Below are positions 55,719 to 64,000 of a stretch of DNA of 64,000 bases, one piece after another. The stretch comes from Listeria swaminathanii (lineage in GTDB: Bacteria; Bacillota; Bacilli; Lactobacillales; Listeriaceae): NCBI RefSeq assembly GCF_014229645.1, contig NZ_JAATOD010000001.1, positions 1,364,001 to 1,428,000 on the forward strand, given 5' to 3'. Below the pieces are notes generated by a model. It was not told the DNA's origin. It ran no database searches and saw nothing but the letters and a program-made list of their open reading frames with translations. The translations under genes were made by a program, and so were the position numbers. Position 1 is the first letter of the stretch. Every line of letters starts with the position of its first letter.

Positions 55719-56887
55719 TTGACGACACTTCCTTTCTTAATGAACGAAAGTGCTTGTTTTAAATCAGCAATCAAATCATCGGCATCTTCTAAACCAGCTG
55801 AAAAACGTAATAATCCTGGTGTAATTCCTTGTGCCAAGCGCTCCTCTTCTGGAACAGCCGCATGAGACATTTTAGCTGGGTAGGATAAAATACTCTCTAC
55901 CGCCCCTAAACTCACAGAAAATACCGGCAAATCCAAATGTGTTACAAGTTCCCGCACCGCTTCTTCACTACCTAAATCAAACGATAAAACAGCTCCGCCA
56001 CTTGTCGCCTGTTCCACTTGAATGTCATAGCCCGCATGAGATGGCAACCCCGGATAATGCACCGCAACCACATCTGGTTCCGCATTTAAAAATAACGCAA
56101 TTTTTTCCGCCGTTTCCGTCCCAGCTTTCATCCTTACCGACAGTGTTTTAAGCCCGCGCAGCAACAACCACGAATCCTGTACCCCCAGAACCCCACCAGT
56201 CGAATTTTGTAAAAAGTAAACTGCTTTCGCTAAACTAGGATTATTTGTAACAACAAGCCCTGCCAAGATATCACTATGTCCGCCAAGAAACTTCGTCGCA
56301 CTATGGATAACCAAGTCCGCACCTAGCTCTAACGGTTTTTGAAGCAGCGGCGTTAAAAATGTATTATCAACAAACGTATAACAACCATTCGCTTTCGCCA
56401 ACTTGGCAACTGTCCGAATATCCGTCACATGTAACAGCGGATTAGACGGCGTTTCCAAATAAACCAACTTTGTATTCTCTTGAAAAGCCTTCGCAACCTC
56501 ATCGATATTCGTCGTATCAACAAACGTGTGCGTAATCCCAAATCGTGGCAACACTTGCTCCACCAAACGAAACGTCCCGCCATACACATCTTTCGCAATA
56601 ATAAAATGATCCCCTTTTGAAAGTGTAAAAAGTGCCGCAGAAACAGCAGCCATCCCACTAGCAAAGGCAAAGCCGTCCGTTCCACCTTCTAGTTCCGCAA
56701 TGGCTTGTTCCACTTTTTCTCTAGTCGGATTGCCACTTCTCGCATAATCGTAAGCATGATAGTTATCAAAGTCATGTTGATGAAAAGTAGACGATAAATG
56801 AATGGGTGTATTCAGCGCACCGGTCTCTTTATCAATCCCTAAACTCGCTTTAATCACCGCAGTATCTTGCGCATATTCTTTAACCAC
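55715..56887 (-). CDS. metC: Cystathionine beta-lyase
   Basis: 390-residue PLP enzyme that splits cystathionine into homocysteine, pyruvate and ammonia. The PLP lysine is in IHSATKFLGGHSDILAG; YARSGNPTREKVEQAIAELE and LETPSNPLLHVTDI are family blocks. It starts with GTG at 56887 and overlaps metI by 8 bases. It and MetI are paralogues; operon order metI-metC as in B. subtilis decides which is which. Confidence 0.88.
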   Translation of the reverse strand: MVKEYAQDTAVIKASLGIDKETGALNTPIHLSSTFHQHDFDNYHAYDYARSGNPTREKVEQAIAELEGGTDGFAFASGMAAVSAALFTLSKGDHFIIAKDVYGGTFRLVEQVLPRFGITHTFVDTTNIDEVAKAFQENTKLVYLETPSNPLLHVTDIRTVAKLAKANGCYTFVDNTFLTPLLQKPLELGADLVIHSATKFLGGHSDILAGLVVTNNPSLAKAVYFLQNSTGGVLGVQDSWLLLRGLKTLSVRMKAGTETAEKIALFLNAEPDVVAVHYPGLPSHAGYDIQVEQATSGGAVLSFDLGSEEAVRELVTHLDLPVFSVSLGAVESILSYPAKMSHAAVPEEERLAQGITPGLLRFSAGLEDADDLIADLKQALSFIKKGSVVK

Positions 56888-58004
56888 GAGCGGCCACCCC
56901 TTCCGCTACTTTATCAAGTGCCTTAGATAAGTCAGCAATCAAATCCTCACTCGCTTCAATCCCCACCGAAATTCGTAACAATTTATCCGTGAGCCCATAC
57001 GAATTTCGCAACTCCACCGGAATATCCGCATGCGTCTGCGTTGTTGGATAAGTAATCAAACTCTCCACCCCGCCTAAACTTTCCGCAAAAGTAAACAATT
57101 CCAGCTCTTTCAAAAGTGGCGATACGAGCGCGGCATCTTGAATAAAGAAACTAATCATCCCACCGCGTCCCGGATAGCGCACTTCCTCCACCAGCTCATG
57201 CTCTTCCAAAAACGCCGCGATTTTCTGCGCATTCGCTTGATGCTGTCTCACACGTAAAACCAGCGTCTTCAGTCCACGAATCAATAACCAACTATCAAAT
57301 GGCGATAGCACCGTTCCTGTCGCATTCAATTGATCAAAAAAGAATTTCCCCAGCTGTTCCTCTTTCACAATAACCGCCCCGGCTAGCACATCATTATGCC
57401 CACCAAGATACTTCGTCGCACTATGGATCACAATATCCGCACCCAAAGTTAACGGTTGCTGTAAAACCGGCGTATAAAATGTATTATCCACTATCACAAG
57501 CAAATCATGCGCATGGGCCCATTCCGCAACAGCCGCAATATCCGTTTCCTGCATCAATGGATTAGTAGGCGTTTCAATGAAAATTGCCTTCGTTTCCGGA
57601 CGAACCAATTTTTCCAAATCAGTAACATCCGCCCCGTCCCAATAAGAAAATCCAATCTGATACTGTGCTCCAAACTGTTCAAAATATCTAAAAGTCCCCC
57701 CGTACAAATCCTGCGAGCTAATAATATGTTCGCCGGTTTTAAAAAGCTGGAAAACTAGTTGAATCGCACTCATTCCCGAACTTGTCGCAAAAGCATGCGT
57801 CCCGTTTTCTAGTTCCGCGAGCGCTTCTTGCAAAGCATCTCGCGTTGGATTTCCAGTTCTAGTATAATCATACCCCGTTGATACTCCAAGATCGGCATGC
57901 TGGTAAGCTGTAGAGAAGTAGACTGGCATATTGACAGCACCCGTTCTTTCACATTTTCTATTTCCAATTTGCGCTGCTATCGTCTCTTGTTTCAGCTTTG
58001 CCAT
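56880..58004 (-). CDS. metI: Cystathionine gamma-synthase / O-acetylhomoserine thiolyase
   Basis: 374-residue PLP enzyme that condenses acylated homoserine with cysteine or sulfide. The PLP lysine is in IHSATKYLGGHNDVLAG, the cofactor-binding Tyr/Arg in YDYTRTGNPTRDALQEAL, and ETPTNPLMQETDI follows. GGAGGAG precedes the ATG. It lies 22 bases after metE and overlaps metC. Assignment to MetI rests on similarity and operon order. Confidence 0.9.
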   Translation of the reverse strand: MAKLKQETIAAQIGNRKCERTGAVNMPVYFSTAYQHADLGVSTGYDYTRTGNPTRDALQEALAELENGTHAFATSSGMSAIQLVFQLFKTGEHIISSQDLYGGTFRYFEQFGAQYQIGFSYWDGADVTDLEKLVRPETKAIFIETPTNPLMQETDIAAVAEWAHAHDLLVIVDNTFYTPVLQQPLTLGADIVIHSATKYLGGHNDVLAGAVIVKEEQLGKFFFDQLNATGTVLSPFDSWLLIRGLKTLVLRVRQHQANAQKIAAFLEEHELVEEVRYPGRGGMISFFIQDAALVSPLLKELELFTFAESLGGVESLITYPTTQTHADIPVELRNSYGLTDKLLRISVGIEASEDLIADLSKALDKVAEGVAARG

Positions 58005-58025
58005 AATTACCTCTCCTCCATTCCT

Positions 58026-60323
58026 TTATTTCTCTAATACTTGATATTCCGCACGAACTTCTTTAGTCGCCTTAATCATATCTTGCAGCGCCGCAATCGT
58101 TTCAGGTTCTTTCCGCGTTTTCAACCCACAATCCGGGTTAATCCAAAATTGTTTCGCATCAATTGCCCGTAACGCCCGGCGAATATTATCTTGAATTTCT
58201 GTCACAGTTGGAACACGTGGACTATGAATATCATAAACCCCAAGCCCAATTTCCTTATCATACGTCACTTCTTCAAATGTCGAAATAATCTCCCCGTGGC
58301 TTCTTGACGTTTCAATCGAAATAACATCCGCATCTAAAGCACTAATCGTATCAATAATATCGTCAAAATCCGAATAACACATATGCGTATGAATTTGCGT
58401 ATCATTTTGAACCGAAGCAGTCGTTAATTTAAACGAATAAACCGCATCATTTAAATATTTTTCCCATCTAGCTTGTTTCAGCGGCAAACCTTCACGTAAA
58501 GCCGGCTCATCCACTTGGATAACTTTAATCCCGTTACGCTCAAGTGCTTCCACCTCTTTGCGAAGTGCAAGTCCAACTTGATTTGCCACCACACTTTCAG
58601 GAACATCATCACGGACAAAACTCCAATTGATAATCGTCACTGGCGCTGTCAACATTCCCTTCACCGGACGCTTCGTTAACGACTGGGCATAAACACTTTC
58701 TTTCACGGTAATTTCCTCTGTAAAAGCTACATCCCCGTAAATTAGTGGCGGACGAACAGCTCTCGAACCATATGATTGCACCCAACCCAATTTAGTTGCT
58801 TGGAACCCAGCTAATTTTTGCCCAAAATATTCCACCATGTCAGTTCGCTCAAATTCCCCGTGGACTAATACATCAATATCTAAATCCTCTTGAATTTTAA
58901 TCCAGCGCGCCGTTTCTTTCTCGATAAAAGCATTATATTCGGCATCCGTAATATTTCCTTTTAACCAATCAGCCCGAGTCTTCCGAACTTCCGGTGATTG
59001 TGGGAAACTTCCGATTGTCGTTGTTGGAAATAGCGGTAAATTCAACCAAGCGTGCTGCAATTTAATCCGTTCCGCAAATGGCAACTCCCGGTCAACCCGC
59101 ACATTTTCCAAATTAGCAATCGCTTCTTGCACTTCTAAATTGTTTCGGTGACTTGATTCGTTGAGCGCCGTTACCGCCGCACGAGCTTCTTCTAGTTCAG
59201 CCGCCACACTTTCCGCACCATCCGTCAATGCCTTCGTTAAAATGGCAATTTCATCTAATTTTTGATCCGCAAATGACAAACCACCAAGAATAACTTCATC
59301 TAAATCTGGCTCACTCAGCTTCGTCACCGGCACATGTAATAATGAGTTGGACGGTTGTACAATCAAATTTCCATCTGCCACATAATCCGCAATCTCAGTA
59401 AGTAGCACAAGTTTTGCATCCAAGTCGCTCCGCCAAACATTTCGACCATCAATCACACCAGCCGCTAAATATTTATCTTCCGGGAACCCATGAGCTTTAA
59501 GTGCTTTCAGCGAATCGCCATGGTCATGAACAAAATCAATCCCAACCGCAGCTACCGGTAAATTGACAACCTCTTCATAATAATCCAAACTTTCAAAATA
59601 AGTTTGTAATTCGATTTTCAAATTTGGTACCGCAGCTTTAAACGCTTGATACACTTTTTCAAATAACGCAATTTCTGATTTATCAAAGCTAGTTGCAAGA
59701 TAAGGCTCATCAATTTGTACCCACTTAGCACCAGCTGCCTCAAGCTCTTTCAAAATTTCTACATACGCCGGAATAAATTTATCTAATAACGCTTCAAAAT
59801 TTTCCGCATCGTTCCCTTTTCCAAGTTTTAAGTAAGTAACCGGCCCAACAAGCACTGGCTTACCTTCAATACCAAGCTCCTTTTTCGCTTCTTCGTAATA
59901 ATAAAGCGCCCGATTATCCAACACTTTCGGATCTGCATCAGCAAGTTCTGGCACAATATAGTGATAGTTAGTATTAAACCATTTAGTCATTTCAGAGGCA
60001 ACCGCGTCACTTTTACCACGTGCAATATCAAAATATGTATTTAGCGAAACTTTCCCACCATCGTGCTGAAAACGTTTTGGAATAATTCCAAATGTCACAC
60101 TCGTATCAAGCACTTGATCATAAAAACTAAAATCACCCACCGGAATCAAATCAATTCCTTTATCTTGTTGCTTTTTCAGAGCATGTAGTCTTAAAGCCTT
60201 CGTTTCTGCTAACAATTCATCTTCCGAAATCGTACCGTTCCAGAATTTTTCTAACGCACGCTTCCATTCACGTTTCTCCCCAAGTCTCGGATACCCCAAG
60301 TTTGAACTAATCGCCTTTACCAT
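58026..60323 (-). CDS. metE: Cobalamin-independent methionine synthase
   Basis: 765-residue enzyme that methylates homocysteine using methyl-tetrahydropteroyl-glutamate. The N-terminal half opens with [20 protein letters not shown]. The catalytic half holds [19 protein letters not shown], zinc ligands in HTHMCYSDF and NPDCGLKTR, and [15 protein letters not shown]. The ATG at 60323 has AAGGTGA 7-8 bases upstream and gives the family N terminus; the frame runs 11 codons further toward the riboswitch terminator. First gene of metE-metI-metC-yitJ, controlled by a SAM riboswitch. Confidence 0.97.
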   Translation of the reverse strand: MVKAISSNLGYPRLGEKREWKRALEKFWNGTISEDELLAETKALRLHALKKQQDKGIDLIPVGDFSFYDQVLDTSVTFGIIPKRFQHDGGKVSLNTYFDIARGKSDAVASEMTKWFNTNYHYIVPELADADPKVLDNRALYYYEEAKKELGIEGKPVLVGPVTYLKLGKGNDAENFEALLDKFIPAYVEILKELEAAGAKWVQIDEPYLATSFDKSEIALFEKVYQAFKAAVPNLKIELQTYFESLDYYEEVVNLPVAAVGIDFVHDHGDSLKALKAHGFPEDKYLAAGVIDGRNVWRSDLDAKLVLLTEIADYVADGNLIVQPSNSLLHVPVTKLSEPDLDEVILGGLSFADQKLDEIAILTKALTDGAESVAAELEEARAAVTALNESSHRNNLEVQEAIANLENVRVDRELPFAERIKLQHAWLNLPLFPTTTIGSFPQSPEVRKTRADWLKGNITDAEYNAFIEKETARWIKIQEDLDIDVLVHGEFERTDMVEYFGQKLAGFQATKLGWVQSYGSRAVRPPLIYGDVAFTEEITVKESVYAQSLTKRPVKGMLTAPVTIINWSFVRDDVPESVVANQVGLALRKEVEALERNGIKVIQVDEPALREGLPLKQARWEKYLNDAVYSFKLTTASVQNDTQIHTHMCYSDFDDIIDTISALDADVISIETSRSHGEIISTFEEVTYDKEIGLGVYDIHSPRVPTVTEIQDNIRRALRAIDAKQFWINPDCGLKTRKEPETIAALQDMIKATKEVRAEYQVLEK

Positions 60324-60355
60324 ACTTATCACCTTATCCTCTCGATTTTTTGCCA

Positions 60356-60536
60356 ATAAAAAACCTCCCTAGAGAACTAGAGAGGTTTGGAAGTTTCGAT
60401 ACACAAATACAGTGAAACTTTTTAAGTCTCTCTTATCTCTCGAAGCATCACACTTCGCAGGATTTAGCACCTTTTCAACGTATTGAAAGGTTGCCGGGTT
60501 TCAACGGGCCAGTCCCTCTACCACTCATTATAAGAG
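60356..60536 (-). promoter_or_regulatory. SAM-I riboswitch of the metE operon
   Basis: The aptamer (about 60429-60536) has GTAGAGGGACTGGCCC, AAACCCGGCAACC and AAGGTGCTAA, all S-box landmarks. A terminator with arms AAACCTCTCTAG/CTAGGGAGGTTT (60361-60388) and a T tail lies just before metE. Confidence 0.96.
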
Positions 60537-60578
60537 CAATTATTTAGTTTTTTTAATCACTTAAATTGGATTGAAATC

Positions 60579-60608
60579 ATCATACCACTTGCACCTAAAA
60601 ACTGTCAA
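60579..60608 (-). promoter_or_regulatory. metE operon promoter
   Basis: -35 TTGACA (60603-60608), an 18-base spacer and -10 TATGAT (60579-60584), with the start about 35 bases before the riboswitch. The -35 is 4 bases from the stop codon of the MFS gene. Confidence 0.85.
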
Positions 60609-60611
60609 TCA

Positions 60612-61787
60612 TTAAATTCCAATTTTCTTTTCTAGAGCATCCTTCCGTGCTCCAAAAGCTAACAACAAACAGCCTAGCACAAGGATTCCTGCCACCACAA
60701 AATAAAATATTTGATTTCCAAAAATCCCAATCATCATTCCAGTTGCACTCGGGCCAATAATGCTCCCCAAGCTAAAGCACATTCCAACCAAAATATTCCC
60801 AGCAGGAAGCAATTCAAGCGGCGTCAAATCAGTCATATAAGATAACCCCAGCGAATACAGTGAGCCCAGTAATATCCCCAAAACAAAAAAGAAAATCACA
60901 TATAAAAACGGTATCCTAACAAAAGCAGTCAACACAAAAACCACAGCCCCTGCCCCAGTCAAAAGTGGTAACACCTTTCCACGCCCAAATTTATCACTAA
61001 CAATCCCAATCGGCACTTGAAAAATAATCGTCCCCACCGAAAAAGAAGAAATAATCATCGCAATCATCATTGTATCAAGCCCATCACGCAGCCCAACAAC
61101 CGGAAACGTCGCATTAAGTCCAGTCTCCAAAATCCCATACAAAAATGGCGGAATCATCGCAACCCAAGCCAATTTAAATACTTCTGAAAAGCGTTTCAAA
61201 CTTCCCCAAAAAGAAATTTTTCGAATAACCGCCTTTTCTCCAACAAAATCATTCCGAATAAACCAAACTAGCCCCCACGCAATAAGCACTAATATTCCAG
61301 ATAAAAAGAACGGCAAGTTTGCATTTATTTCCGCCAAATTAACGAGTTGAGGTCCAATCGCGAATCCCAATGAGAAAAACAAACCATAGATTGCCATATT
61401 TCGCCCACGTTTACTCGCATCACTCATAGCTCCAATCCAAGTCTGCGACGAAAAGTGCAACATATGATCCCCAACACCAATTAGCAACCGCAATATAAAC
61501 CAAAAATATAAATTAAACCAAATAGGAAAAGCCAAAATTGCAACCGCAACTAGCCCTCCCCCAACTAAAATAATTGGCTTGTAACCATATTTATGAAGTG
61601 GCGCTTCAATAAATGGAGAAATAAGTAAAACCCCTAAATAGATTCCCGTAGCATGAAATCCATTAATCCCTGCACTTATGCCTTTTCCCTCTAATATTAT
61701 CGCAATAAGCGGTAATAGCACTCCTTGTGACAATCCCGATATCGCTACAACCATCGTTAAAATCCAAAACTTCCCTTTTGACCCCAT
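60612..61787 (-). CDS. MFS transporter
   Basis: 391-residue major facilitator protein with about 12 membrane segments. The motif between segments 2 and 3 is degenerate (PLHKYGYKPIILVGGG), while the equivalent in the second half (VSDKFGRGKVLP) is a good fit to the MFS signature; TWIGAMSDASKRGRNMAIYG is also typical of drug exporters. The substrate is unknown. The ATG has GGAGG 6 bases upstream. It lies between the tRNA array terminator and the metE promoter, and no terminator is seen after it, so readthrough into the met operon is possible. Confidence 0.9.
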   Translation of the reverse strand: MGSKGKFWILTMVVAISGLSQGVLLPLIAIILEGKGISAGINGFHATGIYLGVLLISPFIEAPLHKYGYKPIILVGGGLVAVAILAFPIWFNLYFWFILRLLIGVGDHMLHFSSQTWIGAMSDASKRGRNMAIYGLFFSLGFAIGPQLVNLAEINANLPFFLSGILVLIAWGLVWFIRNDFVGEKAVIRKISFWGSLKRFSEVFKLAWVAMIPPFLYGILETGLNATFPVVGLRDGLDTMMIAMIISSFSVGTIIFQVPIGIVSDKFGRGKVLPLLTGAGAVVFVLTAFVRIPFLYVIFFFVLGILLGSLYSLGLSYMTDLTPLELLPAGNILVGMCFSLGSIIGPSATGMMIGIFGNQIFYFVVAGILVLGCLLLAFGARKDALEKKIGI

Positions 61788-61812
61788 TAGCTACCTCCAA
61801 AAAACATACTAA

Positions 61813-61845
61813 ATAAAAAAACAATGTCATAAATTGACATTGTTT
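61813..61845 (-). terminator. Terminator of the rRNA-tRNA operon
   Basis: A perfect 11-bp stem AAACAATGTCA/TGACATTGTTT (61819-61829 with 61835-61845) with a 5-base loop and a T run on the minus strand, 8 bases after tRNA-Glu. Confidence 0.9.
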
Positions 61846-61852
61846 CTTAGGA

Positions 61853-61924
61853 TGACCCGTACGGGATTCGAACCCGTGTTACCGCCGTGAAAGGGCGGTG
61901 TCTTAACCGCTTGACCAACGGGCC
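61853..61924 (-). tRNA. tRNA-Glu (TTC)
   Basis: 72-base cloverleaf with anticodon loop CTTTCAC and a 7-bp acceptor; discriminator A and no encoded CCA. Last tRNA of the array. Confidence 0.97.
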
Positions 61925-61929
61925 ATATC

Positions 61930-62020
61930 TGGCGGAGAAGGAGGGATTTGAACCCTCGCGCCGCGCGAGCGACCTACACCCTTAGCAGGGGCGCCTCTTC
62001 AGCCACTTGAGTACTTCCCC
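61930..62020 (-). tRNA. tRNA-Ser (GCT)
   Basis: 91 bases with the long variable arm of tRNA-Ser and anticodon loop CTGCTAA; discriminator G followed by an encoded CCA (61930-61932). Confidence 0.97.
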
Positions 62021-62054
62021 AGATATAAAAATTCTATTCTCATTTAAAGAATAA

Positions 62055-62127
62055 CTCCACAGGCAGGACTCGAACCTGCGACCGATCGGTTAACAGCCGA
62101 TTGCTCTACCAACTGAGCTACTGTGGA
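62055..62127 (-). tRNA. tRNA-Asn (GTT)
   Basis: 73 bases with anticodon loop CTGTTAA and T arm GCAGGTTCGAGTCCTGC; discriminator G, CCA not encoded. Confidence 0.97.
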
Positions 62128-62133
62128 ATAAAA

Positions 62134-62207
<74 letters not shown>

Positions 62208-62233
62208 TCAGTAAAACTATATACATGGTAAAA

Positions 62234-62304
62234 AGCGGGTGATGGGAATCGAACCCACGACAACAGCTTGGAAGGCTGTAGTTTTACCACTAAACTACAC
62301 CCGC
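62234..62304 (-). tRNA. tRNA-Gly (TCC)
   Basis: 71 bases with anticodon loop CTTCCAA; acceptor GCGGGTG/CACCCGC, discriminator T. Confidence 0.97.
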
Positions 62305-62328
62305 ATAATATAATTTTTAAAAACAAAG

Positions 62329-62402
62329 GGCGGATAATGGGAATCGAACCCACGAATGCCTGAACCACAATCAGGTGCGTTAACCACTTCGCCATATCCG
62401 CC
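62329..62402 (-). tRNA. tRNA-His (GTG)
   Basis: 74 bases including the extra G at -1 (62402) opposite discriminator C, the identity feature of tRNA-His; anticodon loop TTGTGGT. Confidence 0.97.
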
Positions 62403-62429
62403 ATAAGGCAAAAATGTTTAAAAAAAGAA

Positions 62430-62502
62430 TGGCTTGGGACAGAATCGAACTGCCGACACCTTGAGCTTCAATCAAGTGCTCTACCAACTGAGCTACCAAG
62501 CC
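62430..62502 (-). tRNA. tRNA-Phe (GAA)
   Basis: 73 bases with anticodon loop TTGAAGC; acceptor GGCTTGG/CCAAGCC, discriminator A. Confidence 0.96.
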
Positions 62503-62506
62503 ATAA

Positions 62507-62582
62507 TGGCGGTCCCGACGGGATTTGAACCCGCGATCTCCTGCGTGACAGGCAGGCATGTTAACCCCTACACCACGGAACC
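62507..62582 (-). tRNA. tRNA-Asp (GTC)
   Basis: 76 bases with anticodon loop CTGTCAC; discriminator G and an encoded CCA (62507-62509), one of only two in the array. Confidence 0.97.
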
Positions 62583-62586
62583 ACTA

Positions 62587-62660
<74 letters not shown>

Positions 62661-62703
62661 ACAATAATATTAAATTTTAGTCCACATATCACAAGTGAAA
62701 AAA

Positions 62704-62793
62704 CGGAGGAAGAGGGATTCGAACCCCCGCGCGGTATTACCCGCCTGTCGGTTTTCAAGACCGATCCCTTCAGCCAGACTTGGGTATTCCTCC
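62704..62793 (-). tRNA. tRNA-Ser (TGA)
   Basis: 90 bases with a long variable arm and anticodon loop CTTGAAA; acceptor GGAGGAA/TTCCTCC, discriminator G. Confidence 0.97.
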
Positions 62794-62815
62794 ATGATAA
62801 TAATAAAGTGACAAG

Positions 62816-62889
62816 TGGACCTTGCAGGACTCGAACCTGCGACCGGACGGTTATGAGCCGTCTGCTCTAACCAACTGAGCTAAAGGTCC
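62816..62889 (-). tRNA. tRNA-Ile2 (CAT, lysidine-modified) rather than tRNA-Met
   Basis: 74 bases with anticodon loop CTCATAA. Acceptor GGACCTT/AAGGTCC with C4-G69 and C5-G68, and the body sequence, match the B. subtilis isoleucine tRNA whose C34 is changed to lysidine by TilS, as I recall it. It would read ATA codons. Confidence 0.85.
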
Positions 62890-62900
62890 AAGATTGAAAA

Positions 62901-62974
62901 TAGCGGCGGAGGGAGTCGAACCCACGACCTTTCGGGTATGAACCGAATGCTCTAGCCAGCTGAGCTACACCGCC
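62901..62974 (-). tRNA. Elongator tRNA-Met (CAT)
   Basis: 74 bases, with GGCGGTG...CGCCGCT acceptor including a G1-T72 wobble as in B. subtilis elongator tRNA-Met; anticodon loop TTCATAC. A T-T mismatch appears in the T stem (positions 50 and 64). Confidence 0.92.
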
Positions 62975-63024
62975 ATAATAATAAGGCAACTATTTTCTAC
63001 TTATATGCTTAAATGTGAAGCAAG

Positions 63025-63097
63025 TGGAGCCTAGCGGGATCGAACCGCTGACCTCCTGCGTGCAAAGCAGGCGCTCTCCCAGCTGAGCTAAGGCCCC
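63025..63097 (-). tRNA. tRNA-Ala (TGC)
   Basis: 73 bases with anticodon loop TTTGCAC; acceptor GGGGCCT/AGGCTCC, discriminator A. Confidence 0.97.
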
Positions 63098-63119
63098 ATA
63101 ATAATAAGGGATTAAACTA

Positions 63120-63193
63120 TCGGGAAGACAGGATTCGAACCTGCGACCCCTTGGTCCCAAACCAAGTGCTCTACCAAGCTGAGCTACTTCCCG
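63120..63193 (-). tRNA. tRNA-Pro (TGG)
   Basis: 74 bases with anticodon loop TTTGGGA; acceptor CGGGAAG/CTTCCCG, discriminator A. Confidence 0.97.
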
Positions 63194-63203
63194 TTTAATA
63201 AAG

Positions 63204-63277
63204 TGCGCCCAAGAGGAGTCGAACCTCTAACCGCTTGATTCGTAGTCAAGTACTCTATCCAGTTGAGCTATGGGCGC
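63204..63277 (-). tRNA. tRNA-Arg (ACG)
   Basis: 74 bases with anticodon loop CTACGAA; A34 is expected to be changed to inosine by TadA. Discriminator A. Confidence 0.97.
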
Positions 63278-63286
63278 AAATATAAG

Positions 63287-63372
63287 TGCCGAGGACCGGA
63301 ATCGAACCGGTACGGATATCACTATCCGCAGGATTTTAAGTCCTGTGCGTCTGCCAGTTCCGCCACCCCGGC
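63287..63372 (-). tRNA. tRNA-Leu (TAA)
   Basis: 86 bases with a long variable arm and anticodon loop CTTAAAA; discriminator A. Confidence 0.97.
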
Positions 63373-63389
63373 GTTGCTATAAAATATGG

Positions 63390-63461
63390 AGCGGAAGACG
63401 GGGTTCGAACCCGCGACCCCCACCTTGGCAAGGTGATGTTCTACCACTGAACTACTTCCGC
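63390..63461 (-). tRNA. tRNA-Gly (GCC)
   Basis: 72 bases with anticodon loop TTGCCAA; acceptor GCGGAAG/CTTCCGC, discriminator T. Confidence 0.97.
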
Positions 63462-63476
63462 ATACTCCATAATAAG

Positions 63477-63558
63477 TGCGGGTGAAGGGACTTGAACCCC
63501 CACGCCTCGCGGCGCCAGATCCTAAATCTGGTGCGTCTGCCAATTCCGCCACACCCGC
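63477..63558 (-). tRNA. tRNA-Leu (TAG)
   Basis: 82 bases with a long variable arm and anticodon loop TTTAGGA; discriminator A. Confidence 0.97.
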
Positions 63559-63563
63559 AAAAG

Positions 63564-63636
63564 TGAGCCGTGCTGGGTTCGAACCAGCGACCCTCTGATT
63601 AAAAGTCAGATGCTCTACCAACTGAGCTAACGGCTC
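63564..63636 (-). tRNA. tRNA-Lys (TTT)
   Basis: 73 bases with anticodon loop CTTTTAA; a likely substrate of the mnm5s2U34 pathway to which the mnmL-mnmM pair belongs. Confidence 0.97.
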
Positions 63637-63679
63637 TCTACAATAAAAATATGTATTATTATAAAGATAATATTAATGG

Positions 63680-63752
63680 TGCCGGCTGCAAGAGTCGAAC
63701 TCGCGACCTACTGATTACAAATCAGTTGCTCTACCAACTGAGCTAAGCCGGC
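63680..63752 (-). tRNA. tRNA-Thr (TGT)
   Basis: 73 bases with anticodon loop TTTGTAA; acceptor GCCGGCT/AGCCGGC, discriminator A. Confidence 0.97.
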
Positions 63753-63760
63753 ATAATAAA

Positions 63761-63833
63761 TGGAGGTTAACGGGATCGAACCGCTGACCCTCTGCTTGTA
63801 AGGCAGATGCTCTCCCAGCTGAGCTAAACCTCC
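63761..63833 (-). tRNA. tRNA-Val (TAC)
   Basis: 73 bases with anticodon loop CTTACAA. First tRNA after 5S rRNA, 9 bases from it. Confidence 0.97.
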
Positions 63834-63842
63834 AGAAATACT

Positions 63843-63959
63843 GCCCGGCAGCGACCTACTCTCGCAGGGGGAAACCCCCAACTACCATTGGCGCGGAGAA
63901 GCTTAACTACCGTGTTCGGGATGGGAACGGGTGTGACCTTCTCGCCATAACTACCAGAC
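63843..63959 (-). rRNA. rrf: 5S ribosomal RNA
   Basis: 117 bases. The terminal stem GTCTGGTAG/CTGCCGGGC closes the molecule; the conserved core CACACCCGTTCCCATCCCGA and GGTAGTTGGGGGTTTCCCCC are those of Firmicute 5S rRNA. Bases 63960-64000 upstream are the 23S-5S spacer; the 23S gene lies beyond the window. Confidence 0.96.
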
Positions 63960-64000
63960 AATATTGAATTGTTGAAAGATTGCTCTCTCAAAACTAGAGA

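Noticed and set aside
63270..63621. Frames over tRNA-Leu, tRNA-Gly and tRNA-Lys genes
   Set aside because: Same reason: they run through tRNA genes and their motifs such as repeated GVAELADA or VAGSNP are translated T and D arms.

Overview
The window is low-GC Firmicute chromosome and almost certainly Listeria, most likely L. monocytogenes. The reasons are the gene order (as I recall it, that of lmo1634 to lmo1682 in strain EGD-e), the adhesion protein genes adhE/lap and lapB, Bacillus-type ribosome binding sites with several TTG and GTG starts, and a 21-tRNA array behind 5S rRNA in the order known from Bacillus subtilis trnB.

Layout. 1-4.8 kb (+): the 3' five-sixths of adhE, a VOC-fold protein and an ABC-2 type exporter. 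4.8-18.3 kb (-): an S66 peptidase, the DNA repair glycosylase tag, aconitase with a CcpC-type operator, a SWIM/SNF2 helicase operon that ends with a stress protein and an RsbR-like STAS protein, and sbcDC. 18.4-24.5 kb: plsC, a DUF4259 protein, a lipoprotein with a structured leader, a CcdC-like protein and a heterodimeric ABC exporter whose leader region looks like a translation-dependent attenuator. 24.8-27.3 kb: an AT-rich accessory stretch with a secreted protein, a small secreted zinc metalloprotease and two tiny membrane proteins. 27.4-37.4 kb: tsf-rpsB, an ArpU-like protein, leuS under a T-box, the mnmL-mnmM tRNA-modification pair, asnB and metK under a SAM riboswitch. 37.8-46.5 kb: the large surface adhesin lapB, a hydroxyacid dehydrogenase, small proteins, yidD and a Zur-type zinc-binding lipoprotein. 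46.5-53.8 kb: the menaquinone genes menFDHBE, divergent from menA. 53.9-60.6 kb: the methionine operon metE-metI-metC-yitJ under a second SAM riboswitch. 60.6-61.8 kb: an MFS transporter. 61.85-64.0 kb: 21 tRNAs and 5S rRNA on the minus strand, downstream of a 23S gene outside the window.

How the parts connect. The methionine operon makes homocysteine and methionine, and metK turns methionine into SAM; both transcription units carry SAM-I riboswitches, so they answer to the same metabolite. The men genes supply menaquinone for respiration. leuS, asnB, tsf, rpsB, the mnm pair and the tRNA array serve translation.

The strongest little-described candidate is the 32-codon leader ORF with mutually exclusive antiterminator and terminator in front of the heterodimeric ABC exporter (24492-24691). 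It resembles the B. subtilis bmrB-bmrCD arrangement. Other points of interest are a 121-bp imperfect inverted repeat, an unrecognised structured leader, an RsbR paralogue with altered phospho-sites, a non-canonical sorting motif in LapB, and the accessory metalloprotease region.
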